From assembly GCF_003660395.1 (NCBI RefSeq), contig NZ_QXQT01000002.1:62001-126000 (forward strand): DNA of 64,000 nucleotides, given 5' to 3'. Below the pieces are notes generated by a model. That model had not been told where the DNA came from, did not search any database, and saw only the letters and a list, made by a program, of their open reading frames with translations. The stretch is from Helicobacter vulpis (lineage in GTDB: Bacteria > Campylobacterota > Campylobacteria > Campylobacterales > Helicobacteraceae). Of the stretch, positions 37,161-45,071 are shown in pieces. Made by a program: the position numbers and the translations under genes. Position 1 is the stretch's first letter. Each line of letters starts with the position of its first letter.

Positions 37161-38155
37161 AGGGCTATAATATCGCCCTAGTAGGGGCAAGCGGAGCGGT
37201 GGGCGCGCAAATCATTGCGTTGTTAGAGGAGTGGGATTTTCCTGTAGCGCATTTTGTGCCCTTAGCCAGCCAAAGAAGCGCGGGTACGCCCCTTAGTGCC
37301 TTTGGGCGTGCTTACCACATTTTAGAAACCACTCATGAGGTCTTTGCTCAAGAGAAAATAGACATTGCTTTTTTCAGCGCGGGGGGGAAGGTGAGCGCAG
37401 AGTTTGCGCCCAGTGCAGCGCGTGCTGGGGCGTTGGTGGTGGACAACACGAGTTATTTTCGCTTGGATGAAGATGTCCCCCTAGTTGTGCCAGAAGTCAA
37501 TCCTAGCGATTTGCATATCTGCCCTAAAAATATCATCGCTAACCCCAATTGTTCTACCATCCAGATGGTACAACTCCTAAACCCCCTGCATCAAGTCTTG
37601 GGTATCACGCGCGTTGATGTCAGTACGTATCAGGCAGTGAGCGGGGCAGGCAATAGAGGTATGGCGGAGTTGCGTGCCCAGATGCAAGGCGATCTCACTT
37701 GCGCTATTTTCCCCCACCCCATTGCGCTCAATGTGATCCCCCACATCGACGCATTCTTGCCTTCCGGCTACACTAAAGAAGAGATGAAAATGGTACAAGA
37801 GACTCATAAGATCATGCATGCCAATTTTCCCATCAGCGCGACCTGTGTGCGTGTGCCCGTCCTCAGAAGCCATAGCGAGAGCTTGAGTGTGCATTGCGCG
37901 CGCCCCACTAGCGCGCGCGAAGTTAGAGAGATTTTGAGCAACGCGCCCAGCGTGATCGTGCAGGACGACCCTACCCAAGCCCTTTACCCCATGCCCATTC
38001 TAGCCAGCCACACCGATCAAAGCTTTGTAGGACGAATCCGATCCGATCTCTTTGATCCTAAGATCGTGCATCTGTGGTGCGTGGCCGATCAGCTCCGCGT
38101 GGGCGCGGCCACCAACGCGCTCCGGATCGCTCTGAAATACTTAGAGATGCATTAG
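37157..38155 (+). CDS. asd: Aspartate-semialdehyde dehydrogenase
   Basis: The enzyme makes aspartate semialdehyde from aspartyl phosphate, the branch point to lysine, diaminopimelate, threonine and methionine. The nucleotide loop GASGAVG is at residues 10-16 and the catalytic Cys is C132 in NPNCST. At 332 residues it has the normal length. It begins in an ATGA overlap with hisS and ends by sharing the bases TTAG with the convergent DUF2147 gene. Confidence 0.95.
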   Translation: MKGYNIALVGASGAVGAQIIALLEEWDFPVAHFVPLASQRSAGTPLSAFGRAYHILETTHEVFAQEKIDIAFFSAGGKVSAEFAPSAARAGALVVDNTSYFRLDEDVPLVVPEVNPSDLHICPKNIIANPNCSTIQMVQLLNPLHQVLGITRVDVSTYQAVSGAGNRGMAELRAQMQGDLTCAIFPHPIALNVIPHIDAFLPSGYTKEEMKMVQETHKIMHANFPISATCVRVPVLRSHSESLSVHCARPTSAREVREILSNAPSVIVQDDPTQALYPMPILASHTDQSFVGRIRSDLFDPKIVHLWCVADQLRVGAATNALRIALKYLEMH

Positions 38156-38658
38156 TCTTCTCTTTGGATTTCCTTTAGGGTTTCTAACACCCTAGAGAAG
38201 TCCGGTTTGACAATGCCATGTTCTGTCAAGTAGGCGTTGTTAAGCTTTTTCCAAATAAAGGTTTTGCCAAAGAAACCACGTCGATCGAAGCTGGGCAGGA
38301 ATTTCAAATCTCCGTTTTTCTTTTGGCGCACCTGCACGTAGTAAGTGCGCCCATCGTAGAAATTATAAGCCCGCCCGTTTTTATAGGTGTCCTTATCCAC
38401 ACAGGTTAAGTCGTACAAAAACACCACCCCCTTATCGCTACGACCACGCAAGGCCGGATTTTTATTGTAAACATCTCTCCTAGCTTGCGAGCCATCTACA
38501 TTGGCGATCCCATAGGCGTAATACTTCCCTTTGTATTTGAAAAATTCCACATAGGAACTTTTCATGTAAAGAAAAGACTGGGTTTCATAAACCCCCTCTA
38601 GCGTGCTGGCCCCCAGTACCCCACACAAAAACCCCAATACGATGTAAAAATACCTCAC
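38152..38658 (-). CDS. Secreted DUF2147 protein (HP1188-like)
   Basis: The 168-residue product has a signal peptide ending at about GVLGAS (residue 18), then a DUF2147-type beta domain with FFKYKGKYYAYGIANVD, NPALRGRSDKGVVFLYDL and GRAYNFYDGRTYYV. These proteins are periplasmic and of unknown function. It is encoded tail-to-tail with asd; its stop codon overlaps that of asd. The position next to asd and hisS matches H. pylori HP1188. Confidence 0.8.
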   Translation of the reverse strand: MRYFYIVLGFLCGVLGASTLEGVYETQSFLYMKSSYVEFFKYKGKYYAYGIANVDGSQARRDVYNKNPALRGRSDKGVVFLYDLTCVDKDTYKNGRAYNFYDGRTYYVQVRQKKNGDLKFLPSFDRRGFFGKTFIWKKLNNAYLTEHGIVKPDFSRVLETLKEIQRED

Positions 38659-38667
38659 CTAACACTC

Positions 38668-39162
38668 TTATAGTTTTAACTTGATTAAATTCTTAGGCAC
38701 TTTCACCACCACTTTACGCACCAAATCATCGCTAATAGGGCGTGTGGTGTGCGCGTCATAATCTAAAAACACGCCCAGCATGCCCGCATGCATGCACACC
38801 GCAGAAAGCAAAGGGCTATCCGCATAGGTTTCTTGATCGCGCTTGGGATCATAGGGGGTTTGTACGCACAGATCCGCACGATCCCCAAAGACGACTTGTT
38901 CCTTGCCCTGCACCACTAGCAAAAAATCTATGTACTGGCGGTGGGTTTCTAAGAGCCCATGCGTGGGGTGATAGACGATCTGCATGGCATGTATGCCATG
39001 ATCTAAATCGCGCTTCACAGACTCCACCGCCTGTTCCATAAGGCTTTGGTGGTGGGGGTGCGCCTTGTCTAACACGCTTTGCAAATAGGCACAAAGAAAC
39101 TCTAACTCTACCGTCTTGCCAAAAAGAGGCGCAAGCGAACTCAATTTACCAAAAATTGCCAT
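38668..39162 (-). CDS. YhcH/YjgK/YiaL family protein
   Basis: This 164-residue cupin-like protein has the family segments THRQYIDFLLVVQGKEQ near the middle and FLDYDAHTTRPISDD, VRKVVVKVP at the end. Family members are implicated in sugar or sialic acid use (YhcH sits in the E. coli nan operon), but no sugar genes are adjacent here. ATG 39162 is chosen because GGAG precedes it by 5 bases; a GTG two codons upstream is weaker. It lies 9 bp upstream of the DUF2147 gene and is likely co-transcribed. Confidence 0.8.
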   Translation of the reverse strand: MAIFGKLSSLAPLFGKTVELEFLCAYLQSVLDKAHPHHQSLMEQAVESVKRDLDHGIHAMQIVYHPTHGLLETHRQYIDFLLVVQGKEQVVFGDRADLCVQTPYDPKRDQETYADSPLLSAVCMHAGMLGVFLDYDAHTTRPISDDLVRKVVVKVPKNLIKLKL

Positions 39163-39271
39163 ATACACTCCATCATGAGATGGATTTATAGCAAGAAAAC
39201 CCTAATGATTTTTAAAGTTGTGTTGTGCGACAATGCCCGCCTAGATCATTGCAGAAAGGTGATTTTCAAGA

Positions 39272-39865
39272 TTGTTGCCATCCATTGTCATGTGCCATTA
39301 TGTTCCTAACCACCGCTCCAGATACCTAGGTGCTAGTGTGGGGATTCTAGGTGTGAGTTTTGTGCTGGGCATTGTGGGGCTGTATTTGATGCCCGAGAGT
39401 GTAACACATTGGACTAAGGAAAAATTTGGCTGGCTCAGTTGGTGTCAAAATGTACTCTTAGGCCCCCAGTTTGATCACGATCTCTTTATCTTCAATGGAG
39501 TGTTGCACCCCTATTTTGGTGCGATCTACTACATGCAAGCCAGAGTGGCCGGGTATAACAGATATGTCTGTGTGTTCTTCACCTTCATGGTTTCTACTTT
39601 TTTTTGGGAATACGGGTTAGAAGCTTTTGTAGAGATTCCTAGTTGGCAGGATTTAATTTGCACACCCACCATGGGACCTTTGCTCGGTGAACTCTTTTTC
39701 CGTTGGACTCAGTGCATTCAAGACCGCCAAAAGAGATTATGGGGTTCTAAGGTTTTAGGAACGCTCGCTCTTTTTGGCATGGATTTTATCGGCTTTGTGA
39801 TTCAAAATCTAGGTCTTGCTAGAGCCTTGGGAATTCATAATAAGAATACTTTCAAGCAAAGTTAA
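39272..39865 (+). CDS. DUF3943 membrane protein
   Basis: The 197-residue protein has a hydrophobic N-terminal helix (about 22-40) and the DUF3943 core: HPYFGAIYYMQAR, STFFWEYGLEAFVEIPSWQD and TPTMGPLLGELFFRW. The function of the family is unknown; such proteins are envelope-associated. The position before ribA corresponds to H. pylori HP0803. The start is unsure: TTG 39272 has AAAGG 12 bases upstream, while ATG 39290 has no visible binding site. Confidence 0.72.
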   Translation: MLPSIVMCHYVPNHRSRYLGASVGILGVSFVLGIVGLYLMPESVTHWTKEKFGWLSWCQNVLLGPQFDHDLFIFNGVLHPYFGAIYYMQARVAGYNRYVCVFFTFMVSTFFWEYGLEAFVEIPSWQDLICTPTMGPLLGELFFRWTQCIQDRQKRLWGSKVLGTLALFGMDFIGFVIQNLGLARALGIHNKNTFKQS

Positions 39866-39893
39866 GTCTTTTCACCATAATATTACTTTCGAG

Positions 39894-39902
39894 TGCTAGA
39901 AT
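39894..39902 (+). promoter_or_regulatory. Extended -10 promoter of the ribA-moa operon
   Basis: TG-C-TAGAAT at 39894-39902 lies 21 bp before the ribA ATG, with AAAAGGCGG in between. Confidence 0.6.
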
Positions 39903-39923
39903 GCCATTTTTAAAAGGCGGTTT

Positions 39924-40514
39924 ATGCGGCGTAGTGTCCAGATTTCCAACCAAGCCAAGCTACCCACTAAGTTTGGGGAGTTTTTGATTCAGTCCTTTAG
40001 AGAGAACAAGGGGGGTTTTAGCTGGGATCACCTCGTGGTCTTCACCCCGCACTTATCCAGTAGCCCTTTGGTGCGTTTGCACTCGGAATGCTTGACTGGG
40101 GATGTTTTTGGGTCGCAAAAATGTGATTGCGGGGGGGAGTTAGAGTTGGCCTTGCAAAGGATTGCACACGCGCACGCACAGGGGGGCATGCTCATTTATT
40201 TGCGTCAAGAGGGGCGGGGCATTGGGTTATTTAACAAGATCAATGCCTACGCCCTGCAAGATCAGGGCTATGATACTATTGAGGCTAATCGCGCTATCGG
40301 TTTTAAGGATGATGAGCGCGATTATGGCATTGTCAAGGATATTCTAGAGTACTATGGTGTTACACATATTCACCTCCTCACCAATAACCCCCAGAAAGTG
40401 CAGGCTTTGAGCGCTTTTGTTAAGGTGGAACGCTGTAGTATCATTGTACCTAGCAATTGCCATAACCAGCAGTATTTGGAAACCAAAAAAAATAGAATGG
40501 GGCATTTACTCTAA
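39924..40514 (+). CDS. ribA: GTP cyclohydrolase II
   Basis: The enzyme opens GTP to start riboflavin synthesis. Zinc ligands C56, C67 and C69 are in [18 protein letters not shown], and the conserved [14 protein letters not shown] and NPQKVQAL segments are present. At 196 residues it is a stand-alone enzyme, not fused to RibB. Its stop overlaps the moaD start (TAATG). It heads the block ribA-moaD-moaE-mog-moaC-hpaA, which is in the same order as H. pylori HP0802-HP0797. Confidence 0.95.
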   Translation: MRRSVQISNQAKLPTKFGEFLIQSFRENKGGFSWDHLVVFTPHLSSSPLVRLHSECLTGDVFGSQKCDCGGELELALQRIAHAHAQGGMLIYLRQEGRGIGLFNKINAYALQDQGYDTIEANRAIGFKDDERDYGIVKDILEYYGVTHIHLLTNNPQKVQALSAFVKVERCSIIVPSNCHNQQYLETKKNRMGHLL

Positions 40515-40735
40515 TGATCAGTGTAGAATTTTTAGGACCTATCCCAGAAGAGAGCATGCAACTTGATATTAGCGATCTAAGCGCGTTAAAGACTGTTTTA
40601 GCGCAAAAAGAGAGCTTGAAATCTTGGCTACCCTTGAGCGCGATTGCGATCAATGGTGTTCTAGTGGACAATATCCACACACCTCTAAAGCATGGAGATC
40701 GGGTGGTGCTGATGCCTCCGGTGTGTGGGGGGTAG
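40514..40735 (+). CDS. moaD: Molybdopterin synthase small subunit
   Basis: The 73-residue ubiquitin-fold sulfur carrier ends in the required Gly-Gly (PPVCGG), which is thiocarboxylated and delivers sulfur to cyclic pyranopterin. The start overlaps ribA by one base and the end overlaps moaE. Its place in a ribA-moa block supports the call. Confidence 0.92.
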   Translation: MISVEFLGPIPEESMQLDISDLSALKTVLAQKESLKSWLPLSAIAINGVLVDNIHTPLKHGDRVVLMPPVCGG

Positions 40736-41177
40736 TTTGCTAGAGGTCGTTGAGGGCGCGCTGGACACGGCTAGGTTTTACACCCAATGGGAACGCGAGT
40801 GCGTGGCGCATAATTGCGGGGCGTTCTGTGTTTTTACCGGCGTGGTGCGCGCTCAAGAATCAGAATTTGAAGGCTTGAGTTTTGATGTGCACATGCCCTT
40901 ATTGCAGGCATGGTTTCAAGATTGGCAAACAAAGGCGCAGGCGCGCGGTGTGGTGCTCAAAATGGCGCACTCTAGGGGTGATGTACTCGTATCGCAGAGC
41001 TCTTACATGGTGGGGCTGATGTCTGAGCACCGCCAAGCCCCCCTAGAGCTGTATGGCGCGTTCATTGAGGATTTTAAGCATAACGCCCCCATTTGGAAGT
41101 ATTATTTGCAAAATAAGCAGAGGGTGTATGCTAAAGATCAAAGCCACCCTTTGAAGGGCAGCGGTTTATTGGCGTGA
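40725..41177 (+). CDS. moaE: Molybdopterin synthase large subunit
   Basis: The 150-residue catalytic partner of MoaD converts precursor Z to molybdopterin. FCVFTGVVRAQ near residue 35, MAHSRGDVLVSQSSYMVGLMSEHRQ (split across about 84-108) and the terminal PIWKYY are family features. GTG 40725 overlaps moaD by 11 bp; TTG 40737 just after the moaD stop is an alternative. Confidence 0.92.
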   Translation: MGGSLLEVVEGALDTARFYTQWERECVAHNCGAFCVFTGVVRAQESEFEGLSFDVHMPLLQAWFQDWQTKAQARGVVLKMAHSRGDVLVSQSSYMVGLMSEHRQAPLELYGAFIEDFKHNAPIWKYYLQNKQRVYAKDQSHPLKGSGLLA

Positions 41178-41186
41178 AAGGGACGC

Positions 41187-41717
41187 ATGGAATGTATTAA
41201 GATCGGCATTGTTGTGACCAGCGATCGCGCTTCTTTGGGGGTGTATGCGGATTTGGGCGGGCCGGCGATTAAAGAGGTTTTAGGGCGTTATATTTGCAAC
41301 CCCTTAGAATTTGAATACGCCTTGATCGCTGACGATCAAGAGAGTATTGTACAAACACTCATAGACTTGAGCGATGCCAAAGGTTGCGATCTCATTGTTA
41401 CCACAGGGGGTACGGGGCCAGCCCCTAGAGATGTAACCCCTGAGGCCACGCAAGCGGTGTGTTCTAAGATGTTGCCTGGCTTTGGGGAGCTGATGCGCAT
41501 GGCTAGCTTGAAGTATGTACCCACGGCGATTCTCTCGCGTCAGAGCGCGGGCATTAGAGGCTCAAGTCTCATTGTCAATTTGCCCGGCAAACCCAAAAGC
41601 ATTCAAGAATGCTTAGAAGTGGTTTTCCCTGCCATTCCCTATTGTATTGATTTGATTGGGGGGCGTTATATTGAAGGCAACCCGGAGCATATCCAAGTGT
41701 TCCGCCCTAAAAAATGA
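41187..41717 (+). CDS. mog: Molybdopterin adenylyltransferase
   Basis: The 176-residue MogA enzyme adenylylates molybdopterin before molybdenum insertion. [36 protein letters not shown] and [16 protein letters not shown] are the family hallmarks. It starts 9 bp after moaE and its end overlaps moaC by 4 bp. Confidence 0.94.
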   Translation: MECIKIGIVVTSDRASLGVYADLGGPAIKEVLGRYICNPLEFEYALIADDQESIVQTLIDLSDAKGCDLIVTTGGTGPAPRDVTPEATQAVCSKMLPGFGELMRMASLKYVPTAILSRQSAGIRGSSLIVNLPGKPKSIQECLEVVFPAIPYCIDLIGGRYIEGNPEHIQVFRPKK

Positions 41718-42193
41718 CATTCAGCCATCTAGACGCACAAAACCAGCCCACCATGGTCGATGTGAGCGCTAAAGAATCCACCCATAGGGTGGCGATCGCC
41801 AGTGGCAAAATTCGCATGGGCGCACAGGCGTACCAAGCCATTTCAGACAACACGCTTAAAAAGGGCCCCGTGATTCAAACCGCTATCGTTGCTGCTATCA
41901 TGGGGGCTAAACAGACGAGTACACTCATTCCCATGTGCCACCCGCTCAACTTAAGCGGAGTGCATGTACAGGTGCTAGAATGTCCTCAGGAGAGCGCGTT
42001 TTTGGTGCGCGTGCGCGTGCAGTGTCAAGGGCAAACAGGGGTAGAAATGGAAGCACTCACAGGGGTGAGCGTGGGGCTTTTAACCATTTATGACATGGCT
42101 AAGAGCTTGGATAAAAGCATGGTGATGGGAGAGATTCAGCTAGAACAGAAAAGCGGGGGTAAGAGTGGGGATTATACAATTCAAAGGAGTTAA
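41714..42193 (+). CDS. moaC: Cyclic pyranopterin monophosphate synthase accessory protein
   Basis: The 159-residue protein acts with MoaA in the first step of molybdenum cofactor synthesis. [37 protein letters not shown] and [17 protein letters not shown] are diagnostic, including the catalytic KxxD-type end ([10 protein letters not shown]). It overlaps mog as ATGA and is followed 2 bp later by hpaA. Confidence 0.95.
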   Translation: MTFSHLDAQNQPTMVDVSAKESTHRVAIASGKIRMGAQAYQAISDNTLKKGPVIQTAIVAAIMGAKQTSTLIPMCHPLNLSGVHVQVLECPQESAFLVRVRVQCQGQTGVEMEALTGVSVGLLTIYDMAKSLDKSMVMGEIQLEQKSGGKSGDYTIQRS

Positions 42194-42195
42194 AC

Positions 42196-42948
42196 ATGTG
42201 GAAATACAGATTACTGGGTGTGGGTTTATGCGTGGCGCTGGTGGGATGTGGGCCTGAGATCACCGTAACCAATGAAGTACCTCTGCGCTTGGCCTATCAA
42301 ACCAGCGCGCACAAAGCCCCAGCAGCCCACGAACAGATCATTTTGTTAAAACCCGTATTGCAATACAGCGATAATATCGCCAAAGAATACGAAACGAAGT
42401 TCAGACAGCAGCTCACGCTCAAGATCCAAGACCTGCTTAAGAACCAGGGCTATAAAGTCGAGTCCTTAGATCTGAGCGACAAAAACGATTTGACCTTTGC
42501 CCAAAAACGCGATGGTTATTTAGCCTTAGAGATCAGAGGGGAGATCGTACTCAGGCCCGATCCCAAAACCACAGAGCAAAAAAAATCTAGTCCCGGGCTC
42601 ATTTTCTCCAGCGGTATGGATGTGATGAAGGGAACACTGTTGACCATGGGCTATGTGAAAATCGTGTTTGTAGAGCCTATGAGTGGGGAGTCTGTGGATT
42701 CTTTTATGGTGGACTTGAGCGAACTTGATGTTAAAGAACCCTTTGTCAAATCTACCAAATCTGAACACACCGGCGGGTTGTTAAGCTCCATGTATAAAGG
42801 CAAGGACAATTCCAACGATGCGGTCAAAAAAGCTTTGAACACGATCTTTAAGGCTGTGATGCAACGCGTGGATCTCAAGCTTACCCAAGAGAAAATTAAG
42901 GCTTATGCCAAAGACATTGCAGAGTTAAAGGCGCGCAAACCAGAGTGA
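42196..42948 (+). CDS. hpaA: HpaA-family lipoprotein adhesin / flagellar sheath protein
   Basis: This 250-residue lipoprotein has lipobox LVG-C18 and the HpaA body (ILLKPVLQYSDNIAKEYE, KRDGYLALEIRGEI). HpaA in H. pylori is a surface and flagellar-sheath lipoprotein important for colonisation. The KRTIQK sialic-acid-binding-like motif described for H. pylori is not visible; the corresponding region reads NSNDAVKKALNTIFK. It follows moaC as in H. pylori. AAGGAG precedes the ATG. Whether it is an adhesin is inferred only. Confidence 0.88.
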   Translation: MWKYRLLGVGLCVALVGCGPEITVTNEVPLRLAYQTSAHKAPAAHEQIILLKPVLQYSDNIAKEYETKFRQQLTLKIQDLLKNQGYKVESLDLSDKNDLTFAQKRDGYLALEIRGEIVLRPDPKTTEQKKSSPGLIFSSGMDVMKGTLLTMGYVKIVFVEPMSGESVDSFMVDLSELDVKEPFVKSTKSEHTGGLLSSMYKGKDNSNDAVKKALNTIFKAVMQRVDLKLTQEKIKAYAKDIAELKARKPE

Positions 42949-45071
42949 TAGCCTTGCGCACACGCCCCCCCTTTGCCCAGCAACTCTTGTTGCTATTGGT
43001 TCAGGCGTTGTGCTTTAGCTTATTTGTCAGCGCGTTTTTTGTCTGTTTGCGGTTGGGCTTTTTGGCTTACACGGGGGTGTATAAGGGCGCGCTAAACCAG
43101 CCTTTGGGCACGCTTTTAACCCCCATCTGGCAAGTGCTAGGCGATGGGATCAAATACGACAACCGCATTGTTGCGATTTTTGGCTTGCTCTTTTTGCTTC
43201 TAGGACTCATCACGCCCAATCGCCTGCGCTATAAGGCGCTCGCCTACTACGCCCTCTTTGTCCTTGCGCTCTGTTTATTCTTGCAAATTGCCAACATGAC
43301 CTACTATAGCATTTATGGGAATGTCTTTGATAGCAATTTGCTAGAGGTGTTTGAGGAAAGCCCCAAAACACTGTTGAGCATGGCGCTCACGGGGGAGTAT
43401 TTTATTGGCACGAAACTCTTGATTTGGCTCTTCTTAAGCGCGCTAGGGTTTTTTCTCTACCGCAAAGTGGCGCGTTGGGGAGTGTGCTTTTATGATCTGC
43501 TCAAAGACCTCCCTTTAAAATTTGCCCTGGGAGGGGCCATCTTATGCCTAGCCTTATTTATGTTGGTGTCCATTAATTCGCGCTTTGCACTCAGTGGCGT
43601 GTCGCTAGATTTCATCATCCAACCTGTGGAGAATGTCTTCTTGCGCAAGATCACCCCTGGGGCATTCCGCAATCTCTATCTAGTCTTTAGAGACTACTCT
43701 AAAAGTCAAAAAATCCGTTTTGCCAACTTTAGCTCTAAACCGCTTTTAGAAGCCACCATGGCGTACTTCAATCTCCCCAAAGACACGTGCTTCCCCCTGG
43801 ACTTGAGAAAGTTATTGCAGCACCAAAGCACCAATTCCCTAGAACCTAAGATCACCCATGTGTTTTACATTGTCTCAGAATCGCTCTCCAGTTGGCATTT
43901 TGATCCCAAATTCGATTCCATCCACCTTGTGAGCGCCTTGAAGAGCTTGGACGATCAAAAGCATGGTTTTATCTTTCCTCTATTCCTAGAAAACGCCCGC
44001 CGTACGGTCAAAAGTCTAGATGTGCAGATCACCGGGCTTTTTAACATTAACGATACCAATTTTGTCAATATGGGCGTGAAGATTCCCAGTCTCCCTACAG
44101 CGATTGGCAACCAAATGAAAGGGCTAGGGTTTCACAATCTCTTTTACTATGGGGGGAGTGGGATTTGGAATCGTTTGGATAGTTTTACCAAAACTCAGGG
44201 CTTTGATGACCTAATCTTCAATACCCGCCTGTTAGAATTTGCCCACCAAAAGCTAGCCACAAACCCTAAAGCCTACCCACAACCCTTAGAGAGCAATTGG
44301 GGCGTGCATGACAATATTCTCTTTGATTACATTTTACAAACCACACCCCCCGATCGCAAAACCTTTAGCATGGTGATGACTTTGAGCAACCACACCACTA
44401 GAAATGTGAATTTAAAAGCCTTTGGCGTGCCTTTGGAGCAAATACAAGCCCTTGTGGATCGCACCCCTGCTTCTACCAATCTCCCCGATGCGAATTTTCT
44501 AGGGCATGTCTATTGGTATGACAAAATTTTAGTGGACTTCATCAAAAAAGCGCGCGCCAAATTCCCTAACTCCCTTTTCATCATCACCGGGGATCATTTT
44601 GATCGCAGTTTTGATTACGCCAAAGACGATTTTTACATGACAAAAAGCGTGCCCCTGATTGTCTATGCCCCCTCTTTAGAGCCCAAACGGATTCGCTGTA
44701 TCGGGGCACATATAGACATCGCCCCTACAATCATGGAGTTGATCGCCCCTAAGGGCTATGCGTATGCGAGCTTTGGTAACCCTCTCTTTAGCAACGCCAA
44801 TATTCCTTCAAGTTGTGTGCACGATCACGCGCTGGGTTTTGATGTGGTGGGGGCTAAGGGGGTGGATGGAGTGGATTTTGTCTATGGAGGCGGGGGAGCC
44901 AAGGGGTTGCGCTATGTGCGCGAACACCAATGGATCAAACACCCCCCCAACCCTCAAGATTTAGAACTTGCTAAAGCACTCATGGAAAAAGAGAAAATCG
45001 CCAATGGACTAAGCTGGTATTATCTCTTCAAAGGTCCTATCTTAAAGTCCCCTTTAACGCCTCATAAATAA
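42945..45071 (+). CDS. LTA-synthase-like membrane sulfatase-fold transferase
   Basis: This 708-residue protein has five hydrophobic helices within about residues 1-210 and a periplasmic alkaline-phosphatase-fold domain from about 290. Motifs include FYIVSESLSSWHF, RRTVKSLDVQITGLF with the likely nucleophilic Thr, TLSNHTTRN and ITGDHFDRSF. This layout is shared by lipoteichoic-acid synthases, phosphoglycerol transferases and phosphoethanolamine transferases. In a Gram-negative it may modify LPS, glycans or periplasmic glucans. The start is GTG overlapping the hpaA stop by 4 bp. The substrate cannot be told from sequence. Confidence 0.8.
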   Translation: MIALRTRPPFAQQLLLLLVQALCFSLFVSAFFVCLRLGFLAYTGVYKGALNQPLGTLLTPIWQVLGDGIKYDNRIVAIFGLLFLLLGLITPNRLRYKALAYYALFVLALCLFLQIANMTYYSIYGNVFDSNLLEVFEESPKTLLSMALTGEYFIGTKLLIWLFLSALGFFLYRKVARWGVCFYDLLKDLPLKFALGGAILCLALFMLVSINSRFALSGVSLDFIIQPVENVFLRKITPGAFRNLYLVFRDYSKSQKIRFANFSSKPLLEATMAYFNLPKDTCFPLDLRKLLQHQSTNSLEPKITHVFYIVSESLSSWHFDPKFDSIHLVSALKSLDDQKHGFIFPLFLENARRTVKSLDVQITGLFNINDTNFVNMGVKIPSLPTAIGNQMKGLGFHNLFYYGGSGIWNRLDSFTKTQGFDDLIFNTRLLEFAHQKLATNPKAYPQPLESNWGVHDNILFDYILQTTPPDRKTFSMVMTLSNHTTRNVNLKAFGVPLEQIQALVDRTPASTNLPDANFLGHVYWYDKILVDFIKKARAKFPNSLFIITGDHFDRSFDYAKDDFYMTKSVPLIVYAPSLEPKRIRCIGAHIDIAPTIMELIAPKGYAYASFGNPLFSNANIPSSCVHDHALGFDVVGAKGVDGVDFVYGGGGAKGLRYVREHQWIKHPPNPQDLELAKALMEKEKIANGLSWYYLFKGPILKSPLTPHK

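Noticed and set aside
38742-39041. Plus-strand open frame of 99 codons over the YhcH-like gene
   Set aside because: It is antisense to a gene with a clear family and binding site; high G+C DNA here produces many such open antisense frames.
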